Shown: in pieces, positions 50,723-62,158 of the stretch
Layout: the number at the start of each line of letters is the position of its first letter
Numbering within the stretch: position 1 is the first letter of the stretch
From: Demequina lutea
GTDB lineage: Bacteria > Actinomycetota > Actinomycetes > Actinomycetales > Demequinaceae
DNA: 64,000 bases
NCBI RefSeq assembly: GCF_013409005.1
Contig: NZ_JACBZO010000001.1
Location: forward strand, 930,001 to 994,000
Direction of reading: 5' to 3'
The notes under the pieces: model-generated
The model's input: the letters and a program-made list of their open reading frames with translations, nothing else
Databases searched by the model: none
What the model was told of the DNA's origin: nothing
Made by a program: the position numbers and the translations under genes

Positions 50723-52765
50723 CTATCGCTGGATCGGCCGGTGGAAGCGGCGTTGGGTCGTGATCTTGCGGCTCGCGGGTAGCGCGGTGAGGCCCCGCCG
50801 TTCGAGCCCTGGCAGCGGGCGCGCGGGACGCGTATAGAGGGACTGCGACGAGTCGAGCAGCCACGGAACCAGCACCACTGCCACGCCCGGGCACAGCTGC
50901 AGGCGGTGGCGGACCCTGCGCGACTTTCGGTTGTGCAGGAAGCCCTCCCACCAATGCCCGTAGACGTAGAACGGGATGTAGACGGAGACGACCTCGGATC
51001 CGTGCAGGGTCCTGTCTCTCTCCAGGTGCTCGACGAGCGGGCTCGAAACATCGCGGAAGGGGGACTCGAGAACCGTGAGCGGCACGTGGATTTCGAGCGC
51101 CCGCCAGGCGGCACGGAGCGACTCCGTGAGCTCGGGCTCCGCCGCAACGTGCACGGCCGCGAGACGCTTGTGGTCGGCAGCGATCGCGTAGTCGAGAGCC
51201 TTGAGAGTGGGCTTGTTGACCGTGTGAACCAGCACCACCGCGTAATCTCCGGCGGAGCCGAACCTCGTCACCGCGTCGGGCGCGACCTGGTCGGCTACCG
51301 CCCCGTAGTAGCGATTCACCCGGAACATGAGTAACCACAGGACGGGCATGATCGCGAAGACGACCCATGCGCCGTGGGTGAACTTGGTGATGGTGACGAT
51401 GACGAGGACCACGCCCGTGGTGGCCGCGCCCACAAAGTTGATGGCCCTGAAGACGTGCAGAGCGCGCGTCGTGCGATGCACGGTGTCGCCCCTGCGCAGT
51501 TGCCGCGTCCAGTGAACCACCATGCCAAACTGGCCAAGAGTGAAGCTCACGAACACCCCGATGATGTACATCTGAATGAGCAGGTTCAGGTTGGCGCGGA
51601 ACGCCAGCAAGAGAATCGCAGCGGCGGTGCCGAGCACGATGACGCCGTTTGAGAACACGAGCCGGTCGCCCCGTGCCAGCAGGGCCTTGGGCGCATAGCG
51701 GTCGTGAGCGAGCACGGAGCCGAGCAAGGGGAAGCCGTTGAAGGCGGTGTTGGCGGCCAGAAAGAGCACCAGGGCCGTGGTCGCCTGCACGGCGTAGAAC
51801 CCCACGGCGTGATGTCCACCAAACACGCTCGCCGCGATCTGTGCCATGACCGATCGCTGCGCCTTGGTATCGCAATTCGCGAACCCGTGAAGGTCACATG
51901 CGTTGGCGGTATACAGCACATGGGTCTTGAGCGCGAGGTAGGTGACGCCGGCAAACAGACTCACGGCCACCGCGCCCATCGCCACGAGCGTCGCCTGGGC
52001 GTTTCGCGCCTTGGGCGGCTTGAAGGCCTGCACGCCGTTGGCGATGGCCTCGACCCCCGTGAGGGCCGAGCAACCGGACGCAAACGCACGCAGCAAGAGG
52101 AACGCGAGCGCGGCGCGCGCGAGGTCGTGGTGCTGGAGCGTGTACCCGGCGGACTCGGCCAGGGGCAAGTTGCCAGTAGCCGCGCGGAACGCGCCGACGA
52201 CGATCATCACGCCGATCGAGCCTATGAAGAGGTACGTGGGAAGTGCGAAGGCCTTGGACGACTCGGCGACCCCGCGGAGGTTGATGGTCACGAGAAGGGC
52301 GACGCACACGATGGCGAACTCGACGCGCCACTCGTGCAGTGCCGGGAAGGCTGAAATGACGTTGTCGACGCCGCTCGCGACGGACACCGCGACCGTCAAT
52401 ACGTAGTCGACGGTGAGCGCCGACGCGACGATGAGCGACGCGCTCTCGCCCAGGTTCTTGGCGGCGACGGTGTAGGCGCCGCCGCCCGAGGGATAGGCGC
52501 GCACGAGCTGGCGGTAGGAGACAACGACCACCGTGAGAAGGAGGATGACGGCCGCGGCGATCCACGGGGTGTAGCCGATGAAGGCAAGGCCCCCGCCGGC
52601 GAGAATGAGCAGGAGTTCTTGCGGCGCGTAGGCGACGGAGGAGAGCGGGTCGGATGCGAATATGGGGAGGGCCATCCGCTTGCGAAGTGTTTGGTGGCCC
52701 GCCGCGTACGTCGGCAGTGGTGCACCAAGAACGAGACGACGCATTTTGAGCAATGTGGGACTCAC
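50723..52765 (-). CDS. APC superfamily permease, KimA-like
   Basis: The ~680-aa protein has twelve or so membrane segments (first at residues ~50-65), the motif [22 protein letters not shown], and a soluble C-terminal domain from about residue 500 ([20 protein letters not shown]...), which resembles a universal-stress-like or ligand-binding fold. Amino acid or potassium transport (KimA type) are both possible. GTG 52765 is the longest start; ATG 52744 gives [11 protein letters not shown] and is more like the family. Confidence 0.8.
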   Translation of the reverse strand: MSPTLLKMRRLVLGAPLPTYAAGHQTLRKRMALPIFASDPLSSVAYAPQELLLILAGGGLAFIGYTPWIAAAVILLLTVVVVSYRQLVRAYPSGGGAYTVAAKNLGESASLIVASALTVDYVLTVAVSVASGVDNVISAFPALHEWRVEFAIVCVALLVTINLRGVAESSKAFALPTYLFIGSIGVMIVVGAFRAATGNLPLAESAGYTLQHHDLARAALAFLLLRAFASGCSALTGVEAIANGVQAFKPPKARNAQATLVAMGAVAVSLFAGVTYLALKTHVLYTANACDLHGFANCDTKAQRSVMAQIAASVFGGHHAVGFYAVQATTALVLFLAANTAFNGFPLLGSVLAHDRYAPKALLARGDRLVFSNGVIVLGTAAAILLLAFRANLNLLIQMYIIGVFVSFTLGQFGMVVHWTRQLRRGDTVHRTTRALHVFRAINFVGAATTGVVLVIVTITKFTHGAWVVFAIMPVLWLLMFRVNRYYGAVADQVAPDAVTRFGSAGDYAVVLVHTVNKPTLKALDYAIAADHKRLAAVHVAAEPELTESLRAAWRALEIHVPLTVLESPFRDVSSPLVEHLERDRTLHGSEVVSVYIPFYVYGHWWEGFLHNRKSRRVRHRLQLCPGVAVVLVPWLLDSSQSLYTRPARPLPGLERRGLTALPASRKITTQRRFHRPIQR

Positions 52766-52939
52766 ATCAGGTGAGCGTAGACCTTTTGCACACCGGCCTA
52801 GGCGACCAAGTCCCCGGGGTTCTTTGTCCCCCCGATCGAGGGTGTCCGCTCCGGGTCCTGGCGAGCGGGAAAAGTTGCCGCAGCGTCAACTTCCGGCCCC
52901 GTTTTTGCGCTTTGGAGTCGCCGATGCGTGGCGCGGCCA

Positions 52940-52945
52940 TACACT
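52940..52945 (+). promoter_or_regulatory. -10 box for leaderless ilvD
   Basis: TACACT ends 7 nt before the ATG of ilvD, the spacing expected of leaderless actinobacterial transcripts. No ribosome-binding site is seen. Confidence 0.55.
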
Positions 52946-52952
52946 CGAAAAC

Positions 52953-54650
52953 ATGACGAAGACGCCAGACATCAAGCCCCGTTCCCGCCAGGTCACCGAC
53001 GGATTGGAGGCGACCGCCGCGCGCGGCATGCTCCGCGCCGTCGGCATGGGGGATGACGACTTTGCGAAGCCCCAGATCGGAATCGCGAGTTCGTGGAACG
53101 AGATCACGCCGTGCAACCTCTCGCTGCAGCGCCTCGCGCAGGCGTCCAAGGAGGGCGTGCACGCTGGCGGCGGCTACCCGCTCGAATTCGGCACCATCTC
53201 CGTCTCCGACGGCATCTCGATGGGCCACGAGGGCATGCACTTCTCGCTCGTGTCGCGCGACATCATCGCCGACTCTGTCGAGGCAGTCATGATGGCCGAG
53301 CGCCTCGACGGTTCGGTCTTGCTCGCGGGTTGCGACAAGTCGCTGCCTGGGATGCTCATGGCCGCCGCGCGGCTCGACCTCGCCTCGGTGTTCCTCTACG
53401 CGGGCTCGATCATGCCCGGCCATGTGAAGTTGTCGGACGGCACGGAGAAGGACGTCACGATCATCGACGCCTTCGAGGCCGTCGGCGCTTGCGCTGCGGG
53501 CCTCATGTCCCAAGCGGACGTTGACGCGATCGAGAAGGCGATATGCCCAGGCGAGGGTGCCTGTGGCGGCATGTTTACGGCCAACACGATGGCATCGGTT
53601 GGCGAGGCCCTCGGCATGTCGCTTCCCGGCTCCGCCTCCCCGCCCAGCCCCGACCGTCGTCGCGACATGTACGCCCACAAGTCGGGCGAGGCCGTAGTCA
53701 ACATGCTGCGCCAGGGAATCACAGCCCGCGACATCATGACCAAGAAGGCCTTCGAGAACGCGATCGCCGTGGTCATGGCATTCGGCGGCTCGACCAACGC
53801 CGTGTTGCACCTGCTCGCCATTGCGCACGAGGCCGATGTCGACCTCACTCTCGACGACTTTGCACGCATTGCCAAGAACGTGCCGCACCTTGGCGACCTC
53901 AAGCCCTTCGGCCAGTTTGTGATGAACGACGTTGACCGCGTCGGCGGCGTGCCCGCGGTCATGAACACGCTCCTGAACGCAGGCCTCATGCACGGAGACG
54001 TCATGACGGTCACGGGCAAGACGCTCGCCGAGAACATGGAAGAGCTCAAGCCGGCGAAGATCGACGGACGCGTGGTGCGTGCGCTCAACAACCCGATGCA
54101 CAAGTCGGGCGGCATCACCATCCTCAAGGGATCGCTCGCACCCGACGGCGCGGTGGTCAAGTCGGCAGGATTCGATGAGAGCGTCTTCGAGGGCACCGCG
54201 CGCGTCTTCGATGGTGAGCGCAAGGCGCTTGACGCACTCGAGGAGGGCTCGCTCAAGGCGGGCGACGTGGTGGTCATTCGATACGAGGGCCCCAAGGGTG
54301 GCCCAGGAATGCGCGAGATGCTCGCCATCACGGCCGCCATCAAGGGCGCTGGCCTCGGCAAGGACGTGCTCCTCATTACCGATGGACGCTTCTCTGGCGG
54401 TACCACGGGCCTGTGCGTGGGCCACATCGCCCCCGAGGCCGTCGATGCCGGCCCGATCGCGTTTGTGAAGGACGGCGACAAGATCACGCTCGACGTGACC
54501 AACGCGTTGCTGGAGCTGCATGTGAGCGAAGAGGAGCTCTCCGCTCGAGCCGTCGGCTTCGAGCCGCCAGCACCCAAGTACACGCGCGGCGTTCTCGCCA
54601 AGTACCGCAAGCTCGTGGGTTCGGCCTCAAAGGGTGCTGTTCTCGACTAA
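52953..54650 (+). CDS. ilvD: Dihydroxy-acid dehydratase
   Basis: It makes the 2-keto acids of valine and isoleucine from dihydroxy acids. The Fe-S ligand cysteines are visible in [20 protein letters not shown] and [26 protein letters not shown] sequence and [16 protein letters not shown] confirm the family. ATG 52953 gives 565 aa, normal length; an in-frame extension upstream has no similarity. It is separated from the ilvB operon by 4 kb carrying an IS element, and is transcribed alone. Confidence 0.96.
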   Translation: MTKTPDIKPRSRQVTDGLEATAARGMLRAVGMGDDDFAKPQIGIASSWNEITPCNLSLQRLAQASKEGVHAGGGYPLEFGTISVSDGISMGHEGMHFSLVSRDIIADSVEAVMMAERLDGSVLLAGCDKSLPGMLMAAARLDLASVFLYAGSIMPGHVKLSDGTEKDVTIIDAFEAVGACAAGLMSQADVDAIEKAICPGEGACGGMFTANTMASVGEALGMSLPGSASPPSPDRRRDMYAHKSGEAVVNMLRQGITARDIMTKKAFENAIAVVMAFGGSTNAVLHLLAIAHEADVDLTLDDFARIAKNVPHLGDLKPFGQFVMNDVDRVGGVPAVMNTLLNAGLMHGDVMTVTGKTLAENMEELKPAKIDGRVVRALNNPMHKSGGITILKGSLAPDGAVVKSAGFDESVFEGTARVFDGERKALDALEEGSLKAGDVVVIRYEGPKGGPGMREMLAITAAIKGAGLGKDVLLITDGRFSGGTTGLCVGHIAPEAVDAGPIAFVKDGDKITLDVTNALLELHVSEEELSARAVGFEPPAPKYTRGVLAKYRKLVGSASKGAVLD

Positions 54651-54731
54651 CTGTTGAGCCTCGCAAGTTTGGTGGTGCACTGCTCCTCAGCGAGCGGTCG
54701 GTCCTAGATGGCAGGGGTTGGGGCTGAGGTT

Positions 54732-54761
54732 GGGGCCGGGCCGGGCCGGGCCGGGTCGGGG
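54732..54761 (+). repeat. GGGCC repeat tract
   Basis: GGGG-CC-GGG-CC-GGG-CC-GGG-CC-GGG-TC-GGGG gives six G-runs of at least 3 with 2-nt loops on the plus strand. It lies in the convergent gap between ilvD and the HNH gene, where it could form a G-quadruplex. Confidence 0.6.
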
Positions 54762-54806
54762 CTGGCTGGGGCTGGCTGGCGTAGTGGCGGTGGCCGGGGC
54801 GGGGTG

Positions 54807-56300
54807 TCAGGCAGCGTCGTCCCAGGCTAGGTCGTTCCGGGCGGGGTTGTCGGGGGGTGGGCAGAGTTCTTCCGTGACGCCCGGGTCGCCTGGGTTGCTC
54901 ATGTCACTCAGGTCGCCGCCGCCGGTGAGGTTGCCGATGTCGATGGTGATTGCGGCGAGTCCTCCTGGTCTGGGTCTGCATGTGGGGTCGATGTGGGGTG
55001 GTGGGATGAAGTTGACCCGCCCGTGTTCCACTTGAATGTTCCAGCCTTGGCGGTGGATGTCGTGGTGGCATCTGGTGCAAAGCATTACCCCGTTGGCAAG
55101 GTCTGTGGGACCGCCTCTTTCCCACCAGCGGATGTGGTGGGCTTCGCAGTGTTCGGGTGGGGCATGACATTTGGCGCACCCGCCGTCGCGTTCGAGTAGT
55201 GCGAGTCTTTGTGCCGGTGTGAAGAGCCTGACTCTGCGGCCCAGGTCGAGTACCTCACTCTCGCCGCCCAACACTTCGGCAATGATGCCCGCATCCCCCG
55301 CGAGACGGCGCAGCTGACCTACTGAGACGGGTTGGTTGGTGCCGTCAATACTGCCCAAACCGGTCCCCGTGTCGCGGTCGCGCAGGCTCATCCGCACGAT
55401 GATGGTGGTGCGGATCCCCGACCGGTCCGTTTCCTTGCACCCCAACGCGTGCCGACAGACCTCAAACAAGGCATCGGCCCGCATCTGACCCACAGTTCTC
55501 AAATCTGGCGTGCGCTGATCACGCTGCGACGGGTCTTGGTCACGCCTGGCACGGAACTGATGGGTGACGATTTGTTCGATCACGGTACGAATGGGTGCTG
55601 CTGTGACGGCGTCGAGTTTGCCGGTGAAGGTGACCATCCCGGTGTGGTCTTCCTTCCACGCCAGGAACCGCTCCTCATGCTGACGGCGTTCACGCTGTTC
55701 ATGACCGGCAAGGTCAGCGTGTGCCACCGCGTGGGCGACCAGGCGCCGCACCTCATGCACCGCCAAATGCACCGCCCGGTCCACCAGGCGACGCTCCAAC
55801 TCCTGCAACCGTTCACTCGGCACCCGTTCCGCAAGGGTTTCCAGCCCTGCGGTGATCAGCCCCGCCGCATCAACGGCCAGATCACCCGCGTGGGCGGCCT
55901 GTGCCACCGCGGGATAGCGGGGCGCAGGTGGGGTGGTGGACTGGGTGGGTAAGGACCCATCGGGCGACGCAACCAACACCACCGCCGGCATGAGCGCGAG
56001 CCCTGCCTCAATGGAGCGCATCGCACCCGCGGTCGTCCCACCCGTGACCCGGGCAACCATCGCGCCTGCGGAACCAAAACCCTGCCTTCGTGCCAAACCA
56101 CCACCTGGCAAATCTGGGGCGGACCTGCGCGCGACATCACCCGCGAAACGCGCCCCCCACGTCCCAACCAACCGCTCGAGCCGGCCCATCTCATCGTGCG
56201 CCTCCAAGAAAGCAGCATCCGGAAGGTCCGACACGTCACGGCGCGCGAGCACACCCACCAGGGCACTCACCCTGGAAATTTCCGCCGCCACGATAGCCAC
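54807..56300 (-). CDS. DUF222 / HNH endonuclease domain protein
   Basis: The ~497-aa protein has an N-terminal DUF222 region (RRDVSDLPDAAFLEAHDEMG, etc.) and a C-terminal HNH domain (CAKCHAPPEHCEAHHIRWWERGG, LCTRCHHDIHRQGW). These proteins are common in actinobacterial genomes and their role is unclear. The frame stays open into the IS element, but that extension is IS sequence. With the IS removed, an in-frame TGA appears just upstream, so translation would start at GTG 56300 or GTG 56291. The IS therefore probably separates the gene from its promoter rather than cutting the coding part. Confidence 0.75.
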   Translation of the reverse strand: MAIVAAEISRVSALVGVLARRDVSDLPDAAFLEAHDEMGRLERLVGTWGARFAGDVARRSAPDLPGGGLARRQGFGSAGAMVARVTGGTTAGAMRSIEAGLALMPAVVLVASPDGSLPTQSTTPPAPRYPAVAQAAHAGDLAVDAAGLITAGLETLAERVPSERLQELERRLVDRAVHLAVHEVRRLVAHAVAHADLAGHEQRERRQHEERFLAWKEDHTGMVTFTGKLDAVTAAPIRTVIEQIVTHQFRARRDQDPSQRDQRTPDLRTVGQMRADALFEVCRHALGCKETDRSGIRTTIIVRMSLRDRDTGTGLGSIDGTNQPVSVGQLRRLAGDAGIIAEVLGGESEVLDLGRRVRLFTPAQRLALLERDGGCAKCHAPPEHCEAHHIRWWERGGPTDLANGVMLCTRCHHDIHRQGWNIQVEHGRVNFIPPPHIDPTCRPRPGGLAAITIDIGNLTGGGDLSDMSNPGDPGVTEELCPPPDNPARNDLAWDDAA

Positions 56301-56375
56301 AAGAACAGTCAACCAGCAGGGTCTGAATCGCCCCGGGTTTGGTGGAGGGTCTGATTCCCCGAAAGGATGGGAGTC

Positions 56376-56702
56376 ATGCCAGCACCGAGGAAGTATCCGC
56401 AGGAGCTCAGGGAGCGTTCCGTGCGGCTTGTGAGAGAAGCGATGTCGCAGGAGACGTCGCTGTCGATGAACGCGGCCGTGGTCCGTGTCGGTCATCGGGT
56501 CGGAGTGAACTCAGACACGCTGCGTGGCTGGGTGAAACAGGCCCGGATCAATGCCGGAGAGGTTGCCGGTGTCACGACGACGGACGCGGCCACGATCAAG
56601 GCGTTGGAGCGAGAAGTGCGAGAACTTAAACGCGCGAACGAGATCTTGCTTGCCGCGTCTTCTTTCTTCGCGCGGGAGCTCGACCCGCGACTTCCGTTCT
56701 AG
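56376..56702 (+). CDS. IS3 family transposase OrfA
   Basis: The 108-aa product begins MPAPRKYPQELRERSVRLV, has an HTH region (NSDTLRGWVKQARI) and a leucine-zipper-like stretch TIKALEREVRELKRANEIL, as in OrfA proteins of this group. A longer start at ATG 56367 is possible. Its TAG overlaps the OrfB frame by 1 nt, which lies in the -1 frame, consistent with programmed frameshifting or coupling. Confidence 0.9.
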   Translation: MPAPRKYPQELRERSVRLVREAMSQETSLSMNAAVVRVGHRVGVNSDTLRGWVKQARINAGEVAGVTTTDAATIKALEREVRELKRANEILLAASSFFARELDPRLPF

Positions 56703-57640
56703 TGGCCTTTATCGATGAGCATCGCTCACGGTTCGGGGTCGAGCCAATCTGCCGGGTGCTCACCGAGCACGGGTGCCGGATTGCCCCGTCGGGTTACTAC
56801 GCCGCCAGGAACCGTCCCGACTCGGCGCGTTCAGTGCGTGACCGGGAAGTTGCCTCCTTGATCGAGGCGGTGTTCTGGGACCGCAACCGCGGCCGAGGCA
56901 TCAGCGGCCCCCGTAAGGTGTGGCGCTTGCTGCACCGCGACGGGGTCGAGGTCGCTCGGTGCACTGTGGAACGCCTGATGCGTGTTCAGGGACTGCGGGG
57001 AACGCGTCGTGGCAAGCAGTTCATCACCACGAGACCAGATGCTGCGGCGACGCGTCCGCCGGATCACGTTCAACGTAACTTCCGTGCCGAGCGTCCCAAC
57101 GAGTTGTGGGTCGTGGACTTCACCTATGTTCCGACCTGGTCGGGTATGGCGTTCACCGCGTTCGTCACCGACGTGTTCTCGCGCCGGATCGTCGGGTGGC
57201 GGACGATGTCGAGAATGCCCACTGACTTGCCCCTTGATGCGCTTGAGATGGCGTTATGGGTGCGAGAGCGAGCCGGTCAGGACGTCGCCGGCGTCATCCA
57301 GCATTCGGACGCGGGAGCTCAATACACCGCGCTGCGCTATTCGGAACGGCTCGCAGACGTGGGAGCGATCGCGTCGATCGGGACCGTCGGGGACTCCTAC
57401 GACAACGCCCTCGCAGAGACCGTCGTCGGGCTCTACAAAACCGAGTGCGTGAAAATCGACGGCCCGTTCCGCACCGCTGACGAGCTTGAATACGCAACCC
57501 TGTCCTGGGTGCACTGGTTCAATGAAAACCGGCTGCACTCCTCGATCGGATACCTCACCCCGATCGAGATGGAAGACCTGTACTACCGTGAGAACACGAC
57601 CCAGGAGCAGCCGCTCCTGGGAGAACTCACCCTCCACTAA
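56702..57640 (+). CDS. IS3 family transposase OrfB (DDE integrase domain)
   Basis: The 312-aa frame has the helix-turn-helix-21-like region and the rve integrase core: first Asp in WVVDFTYVPTW, second Asp in IQHSDAGAQYT, and Glu in DSYDNALAETVVGLYKTE. All three catalytic residues are present, so the element is potentially active. The true product is likely an OrfAB fusion made by -1 frameshift; GTG 56702 is the nominal start. Confidence 0.92.
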   Translation: MAFIDEHRSRFGVEPICRVLTEHGCRIAPSGYYAARNRPDSARSVRDREVASLIEAVFWDRNRGRGISGPRKVWRLLHRDGVEVARCTVERLMRVQGLRGTRRGKQFITTRPDAAATRPPDHVQRNFRAERPNELWVVDFTYVPTWSGMAFTAFVTDVFSRRIVGWRTMSRMPTDLPLDALEMALWVRERAGQDVAGVIQHSDAGAQYTALRYSERLADVGAIASIGTVGDSYDNALAETVVGLYKTECVKIDGPFRTADELEYATLSWVHWFNENRLHSSIGYLTPIEMEDLYYRENTTQEQPLLGELTLH

Positions 57641-58019
57641 ACCCGGGGCGATTCAGTCAGACAACCACCTACCAGGCACAACACCCTGTGGAGACACCAC
57701 CAACACACATCCTGGGCACGACAGGCAACAGGCAACCGCGCCAGCCCGGCAACCGAGAAAGGCAGGCAACCGCGCCAGCCCGGCAACCGAGAAAGGCAGG
57801 CAACCGCGCCAGCCCGGCAACCGAGAAAGGCAGGCAACCGCGCCAGCCCGGCAACCGAGAAGGGCAGGCAGGCGCGCTGCCAACGTCACGAGCCAGCACA
57901 GGTAACAGCGCGCTGTGCGACTCACAGCGCGGTGCTCGACTAAGCGCGCGGCGCACGGGCAGCTGGGGGAGTCTCGTTGGCGATCTTCGGCTGGACCGTC
58001 GACTGGCAATAATGGTCTC
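57641..58019. other. Non-coding region with IS end and minisatellite
   Basis: Apart from the IS end (to 57655) and the 34-bp array, no gene is supported. Open frames here are products of the repeat. The stretch 57659-57728 is probably the original upstream region of the HNH gene. Confidence 0.5.
57729..57864 (+). repeat. Minisatellite, four 34-bp units
   Basis: Units begin at 57729, 57763, 57797 and 57831 and each contains GGCAACCG twice; the last differs at one base. The 34-bp period is not a multiple of 3 and no spacers separate the units. The array sits 73 bp from the IS right end, in a 379-bp region without genes. Confidence 0.9.
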
Positions 58020-58310
58020 ATGAGTCACGAAATCGGGCCCCTGCATCACACGTTCACTGCCGTTATCGGAGTCGAAGTCAAAGGCGAGATGTGGGCCTGC
58101 GTGGAGATGCCTGGTTCCGCGGAGTTCTTCGGCACCGGCAGGGCGGTCAAGATCGACGGCGCGGTGGATCACGTTCAGCTCGAGAACGTGGGGCTCATGG
58201 TGACCGGTCGCGGCGGTCACATGCTCTCGCTGAATGCGAAGGTTCGCAAGCAGTTGGGCAAAGGGATGGGCGATGAGGTTACCGTGAGCCTCACGCGTCG
58301 GCTGACTTAG
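58020..58310 (+). CDS. DUF1905 domain protein
   Basis: The 96-aa protein (MSHEIGPLHHTFTAVIGVEV...) has the DUF1905 pattern: GEMWACVEMPG, FFGTGRAVKIDGAVD, and a C-terminal KVRKQLGKGMGDEVTVSL. The family is small, soluble and of unknown function, with a beta-barrel-like fold related to AbrB-like regulators. ATG 58020 is preferred because the longer frame starts in repetitive DNA; no ribosome site is seen, so it may be leaderless. Confidence 0.78.
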   Translation: MSHEIGPLHHTFTAVIGVEVKGEMWACVEMPGSAEFFGTGRAVKIDGAVDHVQLENVGLMVTGRGGHMLSLNAKVRKQLGKGMGDEVTVSLTRRLT

Positions 58311-58456
58311 TGGTCCGCCGCCAATCTTGCAGGCGAGGCTGAACTTTCCTGTGACTCTTCAAGGAACCTTCGACAAGGTCGAGAGGCGAGACGAGAGAAC
58401 CTGTTGTCTTGAATAGCGAGACGATAAACCACAATGTGAGATTCGTCGGTCGAAAC

Positions 58457-58486
58457 TGGACACGTCAACACACTGGCGCGTAGAGT
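58457..58486 (+). promoter_or_regulatory. Promoter of the ilv leader
   Basis: TGGACA (58457-58462), an 18-bp spacer and TAGAGT (58481-58486), with the leader-peptide ATG 7 nt after the -10 box. The leader peptide is therefore likely the first codon of a leaderless transcript. Confidence 0.6.
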
Positions 58487-58493
58487 CGCCACC

Positions 58494-58538
58494 ATGCAGG
58501 CGATTCTCGTACTAGTTACCGGGCGCGCGGACCTCTAG
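58494..58538 (+). CDS. ilvB leader peptide
   Basis: The 14-codon frame reads MQAILVLVTGRADL: five consecutive branched-chain residues (Ile-Leu-Val-Leu-Val) ahead of an attenuator and the ilvBNC genes. Ribosome stalling at these codons when Ile, Leu or Val tRNAs are uncharged would favour antitermination. Codons are ATT, CTC, GTA, CTA, GTT. No ribosome site precedes it, consistent with leaderless initiation. Confidence 0.85.
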   Translation: MQAILVLVTGRADL

Positions 58539-58564
58539 TCCAAGCCCAGGCATCGTCCGCGCGC
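58523..58564 (+). promoter_or_regulatory. ilv leader hairpin overlapping the peptide stop
   Basis: GCGCGCGGAC (58523-58532) pairs perfectly with GTCCGCGCGC (58555-58564). The 5' arm lies in the last codons of the leader peptide, so a ribosome reaching the stop codon would block it. It is the pause or antiterminator structure preceding the terminator. Confidence 0.7.
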
Positions 58565-58567
58565 ATT

Positions 58568-58599
58568 CCCCGAAAGCCATCCAGGCCGAGGGGTTTTTT
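58568..58599 (+). terminator. ilvBNC attenuator terminator
   Basis: CCCC and GGGG arms enclose an inner GCC-atcca-GGC stem and are followed by TTTTTT (58594-58599), a classical intrinsic terminator 29 nt after the leader-peptide stop and 55 bp before ilvB. Confidence 0.85.
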
Positions 58600-58654
58600 C
58601 ATGCGAAGCGGCCGGTGAGTTGCCTCGCAATCTCGACAGAATCAGGGGAGTGAC

Positions 58655-60505
58655 ATGACTCAGGCACAAGCCAAGCCCCAGGCGCCCTCGCGGCCCAGGG
58701 CAACGGCAACGCCCCGTCCGACGGACCCGCACGCCGCCAGCAGCGTCGGCGAGGAGATGACGGGCGCTCAGTCGCTCATTCGCGCGCTTGAATCTGCGGG
58801 TGTGACTGACATCTTCGGCATTCCCGGCGGCGCGATCCTGCCCGCCTACGACCCGCTCATGGACTCGACGCAGCTGCGCCACATCCTCACGCGCCACGAG
58901 CAGGGCGCCGGCCACGCGGCCCAAGGCTATGCCCACGCGACCGGCCGCACCGGCGCGTGCATCGTGACGTCTGGCCCCGGCGCCACCAACTTGGTGACGC
59001 CCATCGCGGACGCGAACATGGACTCGATCCCCATGGTCGCGATCACGGGTCAGGTGGCCGCCTCTTTCATTGGCACCGACGCCTTCCAAGAGGCCGACAT
59101 CGTGGGAATTACGGCGCCGGTCACGAAGCACAACATGCTCATCAAGGACGCCGCGGATATCGCCCCTGCGATTGCCCAGGCGTTCTACATTGCGAGCCAT
59201 GGCCGCCCGGGCCCCGTCCTGGTAGACATCGCCAAGTCCGCTATGCAGGAGAGGACGACCTTCCACTGGCCGGAGCGCATCGAGTTGCCCGGATTCAATT
59301 CGGGGGCCAAGCCGCACGCCAAGACCATCCAGGAGGCCGCGCGCCTGCTCGCCACGTCTAAGCGCCCCGTCCTATATGTGGGCGGTGGAGTGATCCGGTC
59401 TGGGGCGGCGGAGGGGCTGCGCAAGCTCGTTGACCTGTCCGGCGCGGCCGTGGTGACCACCCTCATGGCTCGCGGCGCGCTGCCGGACAGCCATCCGCAG
59501 CACCTGGGCATGCCTGGCATGCACGGCACCGTTCCCGCGGTGGCCGCGCTGCAGAAGGCCGACCTCGTCGTGTCGCTTGGCGCTCGCTTTGACGACCGCG
59601 TGACGGGCAAGCTCGACAGCTTCGCCCAGCACGCCGTGATCGTCCACGCGGACATCGACCCCGCCGAGATCGGCAAGAACCGTCAGGTGGATGTGCCGAT
59701 CGTCGGTGACCTCAAGGATGTATTCCAGGAGCTGGTGCCGGCGCTGCGCGAGGAGCATCGCAAGCACGGCAAGCCGGACTTGGGCGCTTGGTGGGCTCAG
59801 CTCGATCAGTGGCGCGCCACCTACCCGCTCGGCTATGCGCCCACGCACGACGGCCTGTCGATCCCGCAGTACGTGATCCAACGCCTCGGTGAGCTCAATG
59901 ACCCGATGTCGACCATTTTCACGTCGGGCGTTGGTCAGCACCAGATGTGGGCCAGTCAGTTCATCAAGTACGAGCGCCCCAACACCTGGATCAATTCGGG
60001 TGGCCTGGGCACGATGGGCTTCGGCGTGCCGGCGGCCATGGGCGCCAAGGTGGGCATGCCCGACCAGACGGTGTGGGCGATCGACGGCGACGGATGCTTC
60101 CAGATGACCAATCAGGAACTCACCACCTGCGCGCTCAACAACATCCCCATCAAGGTGGCGATCATCAACAACAGTTCGCTCGGCATGGTGCGCCAGTGGC
60201 AGACGCTGTTCTATAACGGGCGGTATTCCAACACCGACCTCAACACCGGTCACGGCACCGCGCGCATCCCCGACTTTGTGAAACTCGCAGACGCGATGGG
60301 TTGCGTTGGCCTGCGTTGCGAATCGGACGCCGATGTTGACGCGACGATCAAGCGCGCCAACGAGATAAACGACCAGCCGGTCGTCGTCGACTTCACGGTC
60401 TCCAAGGACGCGATGGTGTGGCCGATGGTCAACGCCGGGGTGAGCAACGACGAGATTCAGTACGCGCGGGGCGTCGCCCCCGAATGGGACCGCGAGGAGG
60501 CGTGA
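58655..60505 (+). CDS. ilvB: Acetolactate synthase large subunit
   Basis: This ThDP enzyme makes acetolactate and acetohydroxybutyrate. Visible are the ThDP-activating Glu region [14 protein letters not shown] and [19 protein letters not shown]-binding domain, and the ThDP/Mg motif [15 protein letters not shown]...IIN. The 616-aa length includes a ~30-residue Ala/Pro-rich N-terminal extension. ATG 58655 has GGGGAG 4-5 nt before it. It starts the ilv operon downstream of the attenuator. Confidence 0.97.
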   Translation: MTQAQAKPQAPSRPRATATPRPTDPHAASSVGEEMTGAQSLIRALESAGVTDIFGIPGGAILPAYDPLMDSTQLRHILTRHEQGAGHAAQGYAHATGRTGACIVTSGPGATNLVTPIADANMDSIPMVAITGQVAASFIGTDAFQEADIVGITAPVTKHNMLIKDAADIAPAIAQAFYIASHGRPGPVLVDIAKSAMQERTTFHWPERIELPGFNSGAKPHAKTIQEAARLLATSKRPVLYVGGGVIRSGAAEGLRKLVDLSGAAVVTTLMARGALPDSHPQHLGMPGMHGTVPAVAALQKADLVVSLGARFDDRVTGKLDSFAQHAVIVHADIDPAEIGKNRQVDVPIVGDLKDVFQELVPALREEHRKHGKPDLGAWWAQLDQWRATYPLGYAPTHDGLSIPQYVIQRLGELNDPMSTIFTSGVGQHQMWASQFIKYERPNTWINSGGLGTMGFGVPAAMGAKVGMPDQTVWAIDGDGCFQMTNQELTTCALNNIPIKVAIINNSSLGMVRQWQTLFYNGRYSNTDLNTGHGTARIPDFVKLADAMGCVGLRCESDADVDATIKRANEINDQPVVVDFTVSKDAMVWPMVNAGVSNDEIQYARGVAPEWDREEA

Positions 60506-60507
60506 CC

Positions 60508-62157
<1,650 letters not shown>

Positions 62158-62158
<1 letters not shown>

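Larger units (their letters stand above)
56324..57655 (+). mobile_element. Intact IS3-family insertion sequence, 1332 bp
   Basis: The ends are 27-bp inverted repeats (TGAATCGCCCCGGGTTTGGT... at left, matching the right end at 26 of 27 positions). A 3-bp direct repeat GTC flanks it (56321-56323 and 57656-57658), as expected for IS3-family insertion. Inside are two overlapping ORFs for OrfA and OrfB. The element begins with TG and ends with CA. Confidence 0.95.

Noticed and set aside
56301..56495. Extension of the HNH protein into the IS element
   Set aside because: These codons belong to the left end of the IS on its non-coding strand; the sequence has no DUF222 similarity.
57729..57864. Short CRISPR array
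   Set aside because: The units follow each other directly with no unique spacers, and no cas genes are near.
57688..58023. A 111-codon frame across the 34-bp repeats
   Set aside because: The product is only repeated Arg/Gln/Pro units in changing frames, as expected of the minisatellite.
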